Shown here piece after piece: positions 57,921 to 64,000 of a stretch of DNA of 64,000 nucleotides. The stretch is from JAAFIP01 sp031428975 (GTDB lineage Bacteria > Pseudomonadota > Gammaproteobacteria > Burkholderiales > Burkholderiaceae_C): NCBI GenBank assembly GCA_031428975.1, contig JANOYR010000263.1:1-64000 (forward strand), given 5' to 3'. Below the pieces are notes generated by a model. That model made no database searches. It saw nothing but the letters and a program-made list of their open reading frames with translations, and was not told the origin of the DNA. The position numbers were made by a program, and so were the translations under genes. How positions within the stretch are numbered: the stretch's first letter is position 1; each line of letters starts with the position of its first letter.

Positions 57921-60900
57921 ATGAACAACAATCTATTTCGTCTAGTCTTCAGCAAAAAACTCGGCATGCTTGTGGCAGTGGCCGAAACCACATCCAGCCA
58001 AGGTAAAGCCGCCGCTGGTGAGCGCACTGGTGCTGCGGGCTTGGTAGCCCACTTGCGACCCATGGCGGCAGCCACTTTGGCCGCTACCGGCGCGTTATTA
58101 GGACTGTCATTGGTTCAGCTGGCTTTCGCCCAAAACCTGCCCAGCGGCGGAGTAGTGCAAGCTGGCCAAGCCAACATTACCAGCCCCAGCAGCACCAGCC
58201 TCGTGGTGCAGCAGCAAAGCCAGCGTGCCGTGATTGACTGGCAAAACTTCTCGGTGGGCAAGGGCTACAAGGTGCAGTTTGTACAGCCGGGCACCAGCAG
58301 CATTGTGATGAACCGCGTGGTGGGCAGCGAGCAAAGTCAAATTTTTGGCCAGCTCACGGCCAATGGCGGCGTGTTTTTAACCAACACCAATGGCATATTG
58401 TTTGGTGCAGGCTCGCAAATTGATGTGGGCCATTTTGTGGGCAGCACGCTTGGCATGGGCACCGCTGACTTCATGGCGGGCAAATCCACCTTCAGCGGCA
58501 ATTCAAGCGCATCGGTGATCAACCACGGCAGCATCAGCGGCACCAGCGTGGCCTTGGTGGCTGCCCAAGTGGTCAACAGCGGCTCCATCAGCACGCCCGG
58601 CGGCACCACCGCTCTGGCTGCTGGCCAGAGCGTAGACCTCGACTTTAATGGCGATAAACTCTTGGCCGTGCGTGTGAACGTGGGCAGCGAGGGCGGCTCC
58701 ATCAAGCACAGCGGCATTATCAGCGCCGACGGCGCAGGCAGCGTCATCATGACAGCCGCCGCCAAAGATGCTCTGCTCAACACCGCCATCAACGTGACTG
58801 GCCGCATCAGCGCCAAAGGCATCAGCACCAAGGGTGGTGAGGTGTATTTGGACAGCGGAGCTGGGGGGACTACGGAGCTGAAAGGTGCGGGTATTGATGC
58901 ACTCTCAGCGCAAAGTGGCGGCGGCAAGGTGACTATTTTGGGCAACCGCGTGGGCTTATTGGGGGCGACAGACATAGACGCATCGGGCGCATCAGGCGGC
59001 GGCCAAGTGCTGGTGGGAGGTAATTGGCAAGGCAAGGGCACGGAGCGCAATGCATTGGTAAGTTTTGCAGACACGCAAGTGACCATACAAGCCAATGCCA
59101 ATAGTGTCGGCGACGGTGGCAAGGTGGTGGTGTGGGCAGATGGTGCAACCATCTACAAAGGCAATATTTCAGCCAAAGGTGGCAGTGTATCGGGCAATGG
59201 GGGCAACGTAGAGGTGTCGGGTAAGCAGTATTTGTCTTATGAGGGCAAAGTTGATGCAAGTGCTGCCAACGGAAATTTAGGCACACTTTTACTTGATCCC
59301 GATTCCATCACCATCAATAGCAGCACTCCCAATCTTGACGGATCAAAATCGGGTACCAGTGATCTGGGCGATGATATTTCCAAAATCACTTACACCAATA
59401 TCGCGGCTTCAGACTTCGGTACAGCGAATAGCGTGATTACAAACACTGCGCTGGTAACGCAACTCAATAGTGCCAGTGTATCTTTGGCGGCTAACAATAC
59501 GATCACTGTAAATGCCGATGTCAATGCAGCTGCGAATGGTAAAAGCCTCAGCTTAAAAGCACCCACTATTAATCTAAATGCCGATATCAGCACTAAAAAT
59601 AGAGACATTGATTTTGACGGAGCCGTGACGCTTGGAGGCGTAGGCTTGCGCACGCTCAACGCGGGTACTGCGAACATCACCGTAATAGGTGCCATCACTG
59701 GTGCTGGGCACGACCTAACCACCACAGCCGGCGGCACTAGACTTTACGGTGCGGCGTCTGGTCTCGGTGCATTAACTGCTACCAATCTCGAGACCCGTGC
59801 TGTGACGGCTACCAGTGTGACGGCCACAGGCAACACCAAGATAGGTGGTGATATCACCACCAGTGCGGGTCAGACATATGGGAATGTCACACTTGTAAAT
59901 CACAGCACGCTTAAAGATACCAATAACACTGCATTGACTCTAGGAGACATCACTGGGGCCAGCCTGCGTTTGGGTCTGAGCACTACAGGCGGCACAACAG
60001 CTGGGGTGGTTAACGTCATGGGTTTAAGAACAAATGGAGCACTGGCTGCTACGAGTGTCACCACAGGTGTGAATTACGCCTTCTTGGGAGGTAATGTCAC
60101 AACGACCGGCGATCAAAATTACACCTTAACAGCTCTTACAGCAGGGGTAACCATCGCTACTGGCACTGGAAATGGCAGTATGGGTACCATCGACGGTGGG
60201 GCTGCCAATAATCTAACCTTTACTGGCAAGGGTAACTTTACCATCGGTGCGTCTTCGGACTTGGGCGCTGTAACCGCCACTAACTTGACCACCACGGGTA
60301 GCTTGGCTGCTGCCAGCGTCAACGTCACTGGCGCTGCCACTTTGGGTGGCAATGTCACCACCACAGACAAAGCGGGCCAAACCTATGGTGGTGGTATCAC
60401 GCTGACTGCCAATACCGCCTTGAATGCTGGCGCAGCCAACGCGCTCACACTCAACGGCATCACAGGTGCTGGAAAGAACCTAACGCTCACAGGCTTGGCC
60501 AGCACCAGCGGCACAGCCAGTGATATCGGCGCTTTGCGAGCCAACCAGACATTGACCACCACAGGCAATGTAGGCGCTGCCAGCGTGAACACCACAGGCG
60601 CTGCCACCTTGGGTGGCAATGTCACCACCACGGGCAGTGCAGGCCAAAGCTATGGCGGCGGCATCACGCTGGTAGTCGATACGGCACTGGACGCAGGCGC
60701 AGCCAACGCGCTCACACTCAACGGCATCACAGGTGCTGGAAAGAACCTAACGCTCACAGGCTTGGCCAGCACCAGCGGCACGGTCAGTGATATCGGCGCT
60801 TTGCTAGCCAACCAGACATTGACCACCAGAGGCCTTGTAGGCGCTGCCAGTGTGAACGTCACAGGCGCTACTACCTTGGGTGGCAATGTGACCACCACCG

Positions 60901-63900
60901 CAGGGCAGACCTATGCAGGAATCACACTGTCCAGCGATGCAGTATTGACCGACACAGGCAAAGCAGCCCTGAGTCTAGGCGCGGTCACAGGTGCAGGTAA
61001 GAATTTGAACCTGACCACGACTAGTGGCACAACGGCTCTGGCGATGGCAGGTATCAAGGATCTCAGCACCAATGGGGCTTTGAATGCTACCAGCGTGAAC
61101 ACCACAGGCGCTGCCACCTTGGGCGGCAATGTCACCACCACGGGCAAGCAGAACTATGGTGGTAGCACGGCATTAACGGGAGACATCACTCTTACCTCTA
61201 CGGCATCTGGCGACATCACGGTTAAAGGAGCCACGGGTGCAAAAACGCTCACTATAAATACAGCGGGGCTTACATCGCTCGATGGCAATTTTAGCAATAC
61301 CAGCGTTACGACCGATGCGCCCGGCTCGGCCTTTTTGAATGTGGGCAGCTCTAGCGCAGTGTTCACTGTTGGCGAAACGAGCCTGTGCGGAACGCTGTCA
61401 ACCAATGTCAGCACGGGTGTTTGGACAGATTTAACGCTGTGCGGCAATACCGTCCTAGCGTATGGTGCTGGCACAACGAACATCACCAATTTGACAGGGG
61501 CAGGCTTTAACCTTGACATGCAAGGCGCAGGCACACACACGATAGGATCGACTGTATCTAGTGTGGGTGCTTTAACCTCAACTAACCTAACCACCACAGG
61601 TAATCTAGGCGCTACCAGCGTGAACACCACAGGCGCTGCCACCTTGGGCGGCAATGTCACCACCACGGGCAGTGCAGGCCAAAGCTATGGCGGCGGCATC
61701 ACGCTGGCAGTCAATACGGCACTGGACGCAGGCGCAGCCAACGCGCTCACACTCAACGGCATCACAGGTGCTGGAAAGAACCTAACGCTCACAGGCTTGG
61801 CCAGCACCAGCGGCACAGCCAGTGATATCGGCGCTTTGCTAGCCAACCAGACACTGACCACCACGGGCAATGTAGGCGCTGCCAGTGTGAACGTCACAGG
61901 CGCTACTACCTTGGGTGGCAATGTGACCACCACGGGCACACAAAATTATGGTGCAAATATGGCGCTGACTAGCAACGCCATACTCACCTCCACAGGGGCA
62001 GGAAACATTAGCGTTAAGGGTGCTACGGGAGCCCAAACACTGGTAATCAATACGGCTGGCATCACTGCACTTGAGGGCAATTTCAACAACACCAGCGTCA
62101 CAACTGATGCGCCCGGCTCGGTGAGCCTCAACGTTGTTGGTGGTAGTGCGACCATCACCAACAATGAAGCCAGCGTTTGCGGTAACTCCACTACCAGCGG
62201 AACGATGAACTTCGGCAGCGCTGTAGTGCTTTGCGGTGACACCATACTTACTGCTACTTCTGTGAATTTTGCGAGCACGGTGGACAGCGATGCCACCGCA
62301 CGCAGTTTGACGGTGAATGCCAGTGGGGCAACTGTATTTGGGGGATTGGTTGGCAACACTGCGCTTTTGACAAGCCTTACGACAGACGCGGCGGGCACTA
62401 GCAGCTCCGTTGGTGTTAAGACGAGTGGTGCTACTAGCTTGAATGATGACACAACAGTGAGCGGCACTTATACCAACACAGGTTTTACGGCGGCGAAAAC
62501 AACGGTATTGGCAGGCGATACCATTGTGAATGCTGCGACCAGTGCCGTGACTTTCACTGGCGCCGTGAACGCGACGGCCTTGGGTAAACAAAGTTTAACG
62601 GTGAACACCGCGGGTGCTACGACGTTCAGTGGTTTGGTGGGTGCCACGACAGCGCTAAGCAGCCTAATGACTGACGCCAATACTGCTGGAACAAGCAGTT
62701 CCGTTGGAGTTACTACCTCTGGCGCTACTACATTTGGCGACAATACCAGCGTGACAGGCACATACAGTAACGCGGGTCTCACGGCTTCTGGTACCACCAC
62801 ACTCACGGGTAATACGGTGGTCAACGCAGGCACTGGCAACGTGGCTTTTGCAGGCACAGTGAACAGCGATGCCACAGCGCGGACACTGAGCGTCAACAGC
62901 ACAGGGCTTACCAGCTTTGCGCAAGAAGTGGGCAACATAAACCCTCTAGCGAGCTTGACCACCAATGCGGGAGGCACTGCCTCGCTGGGTGGTAATGTGA
63001 GCACCACAGGGGCTGTGGCCATTGGCGAAGCGGTCACCATTGCCAATGCTGTGGCCATCAATGCGGTGGGCATCACGCTCGGCGGCCCAGTGTCGGCGCA
63101 AACGGTCACACTGAATGCGGGGGCGGGCAATGTGCTGGCTACCGATACGGCCAACGACTTCACAGGCGCTGTCAGCAGCACAGGTGCAAACATCAGCCTC
63201 AAAGATGCCAACGCCCTAACCCTAGCGGCCACCACGGCCACAGGCAACCTGACCCTAGAGAGCACAGGCGCATTGGCCATCAACGGCGATACCAGCGTCA
63301 CAGGCAATATGCTGGCCACCACCAATGGCACGGGCGCTATCACCCAAACCAACAAACTGGTGGTCACGGGCACCACTGGCCTGACGGCTACGGCGCGCGA
63401 CATCACGCTGGCCAACGCAGCCAACGACTTCACAGGCGCTGTCAGCAGCACAGGTGCAAATGTGGATCTTAAAGACGCTAACGCGCTGCTGCTGGGTACT
63501 ACAGCGGCCACAGGCAACCTGACCATCGGCGCCACTGGCATCAGCTTTGGCGCTAGCACAGTGGGTGGCAAGCTAGACGTGGTTGCCACAGGTGCAGTAA
63601 CGCAAACTGGCGCAATAGTAGTGGTGGGCACGACCGTGCTGACTACAGGCGTGGCCAATATTGAGCTAAGCAACGCGGCCAACAGCTTTGGCGGCGCGGT
63701 GGCTATGGCTCTGGGCAGCGGCAGCGCCAAGCTCACCTCTAGCAAGGCCATTGACTTGGGCACTTCAGACTACGGCACGGCTGCGGTAGCGCTCACGGCG
63801 CTTGGCAGTAGTGGCACAGGCTCGGTGATGACTGGGGGCATGGCGGCAGATTCGGGTACGCTCACGGCCAGCAGCAAGGCCAGCTTTAGCCAAAGCGGTG

Positions 63901-64000
63901 TGCTCAAAAGCGCGGTGGGTGGCAGCTTGGTGTTGGCCTCACCGGCTGAGGCCGATGTGTTGCTTAACAGTAAAACCAATGACCTCAAAGGCACAGTTGC
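57921..64000 (+). CDS. filamentous haemagglutinin-type TpsA exoprotein (partial, continues beyond the window)
   Basis: ATG 57921 follows AGAGGGAC and opens a frame without any stop to the right edge: over 2020 residues and incomplete. Residues 1-30 (MNNNLFRLVFSKKLGMLVAV...) form an extended signal peptide region. The signal continues to LVQLAFA-70, with cleavage before QNLP. The TPS secretion domain (about 71-330) shows VVQQQSQRAVIDWQNFSVGKG, NTNGILFGAGSQIDVGHFVGSTL and an ALAAGQSVDLDF strand. The remainder is Gly/Thr/Ala/Asn-rich beta-helix repeats, including near-identical 87-89-residue units (60384-61946), plus cysteine-bearing loops (SLCGTL...LCGN near 61380-61450; SVCGNS...LCGD near 62175-62240). 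It is an adhesin or toxin stalk; the C-terminal effector region is not visible. Confidence 0.93.
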   Translation, partial: MNNNLFRLVFSKKLGMLVAVAETTSSQGKAAAGERTGAAGLVAHLRPMAAATLAATGALLGLSLVQLAFAQNLPSGGVVQAGQANITSPSSTSLVVQQQSQRAVIDWQNFSVGKGYKVQFVQPGTSSIVMNRVVGSEQSQIFGQLTANGGVFLTNTNGILFGAGSQIDVGHFVGSTLGMGTADFMAGKSTFSGNSSASVINHGSISGTSVALVAAQVVNSGSISTPGGTTALAAGQSVDLDFNGDKLLAVRVNVGSEGGSIKHSGIISADGAGSVIMTAAAKDALLNTAINVTGRISAKGISTKGGEVYLDSGAGGTTELKGAGIDALSAQSGGGKVTILGNRVGLLGATDIDASGASGGGQVLVGGNWQGKGTERNALVSFADTQVTIQANANSVGDGGKVVVWADGATIYKGNISAKGGSVSGNGGNVEVSGKQYLSYEGKVDASAANGNLGTLLLDPDSITINSSTPNLDGSKSGTSDLGDDISKITYTNIAASDFGTANSVITNTALVTQLNSASVSLAANNTITVNADVNAAANGKSLSLKAPTINLNADISTKNRDIDFDGAVTLGGVGLRTLNAGTANITVIGAITGAGHDLTTTAGGTRLYGAASGLGALTATNLETRAVTATSVTATGNTKIGGDITTSAGQTYGNVTLVNHSTLKDTNNTALTLGDITGASLRLGLSTTGGTTAGVVNVMGLRTNGALAATSVTTGVNYAFLGGNVTTTGDQNYTLTALTAGVTIATGTGNGSMGTIDGGAANNLTFTGKGNFTIGASSDLGAVTATNLTTTGSLAAASVNVTGAATLGGNVTTTDKAGQTYGGGITLTANTALNAGAANALTLNGITGAGKNLTLTGLASTSGTASDIGALRANQTLTTTGNVGAASVNTTGAATLGGNVTTTGSAGQSYGGGITLVVDTALDAGAANALTLNGITGAGKNLTLTGLASTSGTVSDIGALLANQTLTTRGLVGAASVNVTGATTLGGNVTTTAGQTYAGITLSSDAVLTDTGKAALSLGAVTGAGKNLNLTTTSGTTALAMAGIKDLSTNGALNATSVNTTGAATLGGNVTTTGKQNYGGSTALTGDITLTSTASGDITVKGATGAKTLTINTAGLTSLDGNFSNTSVTTDAPGSAFLNVGSSSAVFTVGETSLCGTLSTNVSTGVWTDLTLCGNTVLAYGAGTTNITNLTGAGFNLDMQGAGTHTIGSTVSSVGALTSTNLTTTGNLGATSVNTTGAATLGGNVTTTGSAGQSYGGGITLAVNTALDAGAANALTLNGITGAGKNLTLTGLASTSGTASDIGALLANQTLTTTGNVGAASVNVTGATTLGGNVTTTGTQNYGANMALTSNAILTSTGAGNISVKGATGAQTLVINTAGITALEGNFNNTSVTTDAPGSVSLNVVGGSATITNNEASVCGNSTTSGTMNFGSAVVLCGDTILTATSVNFASTVDSDATARSLTVNASGATVFGGLVGNTALLTSLTTDAAGTSSSVGVKTSGATSLNDDTTVSGTYTNTGFTAAKTTVLAGDTIVNAATSAVTFTGAVNATALGKQSLTVNTAGATTFSGLVGATTALSSLMTDANTAGTSSSVGVTTSGATTFGDNTSVTGTYSNAGLTASGTTTLTGNTVVNAGTGNVAFAGTVNSDATARTLSVNSTGLTSFAQEVGNINPLASLTTNAGGTASLGGNVSTTGAVAIGEAVTIANAVAINAVGITLGGPVSAQTVTLNAGAGNVLATDTANDFTGAVSSTGANISLKDANALTLAATTATGNLTLESTGALAINGDTSVTGNMLATTNGTGAITQTNKLVVTGTTGLTATARDITLANAANDFTGAVSSTGANVDLKDANALLLGTTAATGNLTIGATGISFGASTVGGKLDVVATGAVTQTGAIVVVGTTVLTTGVANIELSNAANSFGGAVAMALGSGSAKLTSSKAIDLGTSDYGTAAVALTALGSSGTGSVMTGGMAADSGTLTASSKASFSQSGVLKSAVGGSLVLASPAEADVLLNSKTNDLKGTV
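60384..61946 (+). repeat. near-identical 261-267-base repeats inside the TpsA gene
   Basis: Units starting at a Tyr-Gly codon pair lie at 60384-60650, 60651-60911 and 61686-61946. Each encodes Y-G-G-G-I-T-L, AANALTLNGITGAGKNLTL, TGLASTSGT and then AATLGGNVTTT. By eye, units two and three differ at about ten positions in 261. A shorter related unit occurs near 61085-61155. The similarity at the DNA level, including synonymous sites, points to recent duplication or gene conversion. Confidence 0.75.

Noticed and set aside
58337..63994. Long open frames on the minus strand opposite the TpsA gene (for example 62468-63763 and 58337-59152).
   Set aside because: They are low-complexity Val/Pro/Ala/Leu translations of the repetitive Gly/Thr/Ala/Asn codons of the plus-strand adhesin. 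They have no ribosome site or domain, and the plus frame is clearly the real gene.
1..64000. CRISPR arrays, tRNA or rRNA genes, phage genes and insertion sequences.
   Set aside because: No regularly spaced repeats, cloverleaf-like segments, integrase, transposase or phage structural genes were seen on either strand.

Overview
The window looks like chromosomal DNA of a betaproteobacterium of the order Burkholderiales, most probably Comamonadaceae-like. The evidence is gene order and family type: ssb next to an MFS gene and uvrA, a short mannose-type PTS relay (EIIA-HPr-EI), amgK divergent from lptD-surA-rsmA, a split pntAA/pntAB/pntB transhydrogenase, and small dispersed hairpin repeats of the kind I associate with that family. 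The species cannot be named from the sequence alone. I saw no rRNA, tRNA, CRISPR array, insertion sequence or prophage. No gap between genes exceeds 300 bases.

Layout. 1-5.0 kb: the end of a probable short-chain dehydrogenase, a truncated alpha/beta hydrolase, a class III CoA-transferase, and a cytochrome bd oxidase operon (regulator-cydA-cydB). 5.1-9.4 kb: a lipoprotein, an MFS carrier and the PTS relay. 9.4-13.7 kb: a TetR regulator with two palindromes facing a secreted fasciclin protein, a 16-residue Lys/Ala peptide gene with its own terminator, ubiA, ssb and an MFS gene. 13.7-26.6 kb: uvrA, a Nudix hydrolase, the transhydrogenase operon with four extra genes inside it (including a PemK/MazF-type toxin-antitoxin pair), fadD, an MTA/SAH nucleosidase, a lipocalin, a YchJ-like protein and argC. 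26.7-29.6 kb: sucCD and a TerC-family membrane protein.

29.8-39.7 kb is the first region of special interest. It is a tight, terminator-bounded six-gene operon: CHASE2-TPR Ser/Thr kinase, PP2C phosphatase, FHA protein, CHASE2 adenylate cyclase, metallo-beta-lactamase-fold cyclic-nucleotide phosphodiesterase, and a GAF-MshEN-GspE secretion/pilus ATPase. It reads as a combined phospho-threonine and cAMP circuit ending on an assembly motor. A repeated (E/D)-K-T-x-V-type motif in the kinase tail recurs in the FHA protein.

39.7-53.2 kb: a YidB/DUF937 protein, an MFS carrier, rsmE-amgK, lptD-surA-rsmA, a barnase-like secreted RNase with a barstar-type inhibitor, a malic enzyme and an EamA transporter. 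53.4-64 kb is the second region of special interest: a two-partner secretion locus (TpsB plus a very large FHA-type TpsA running off the window) preceded by an unknown secreted protein, an OmpA-domain protein and an exported caspase-like (C14) protein.

A theme across the window is a small AT-rich hairpin repeat (core GCTAT-N5..7-ATAGC with a conserved flank). It lies between genes and, in several cases, inside coding sequence (ubiA, the MTA/SAH nucleosidase, rsmA), where it is translated in frame. A different GC-rich repeat-like element is translated inside amgK.
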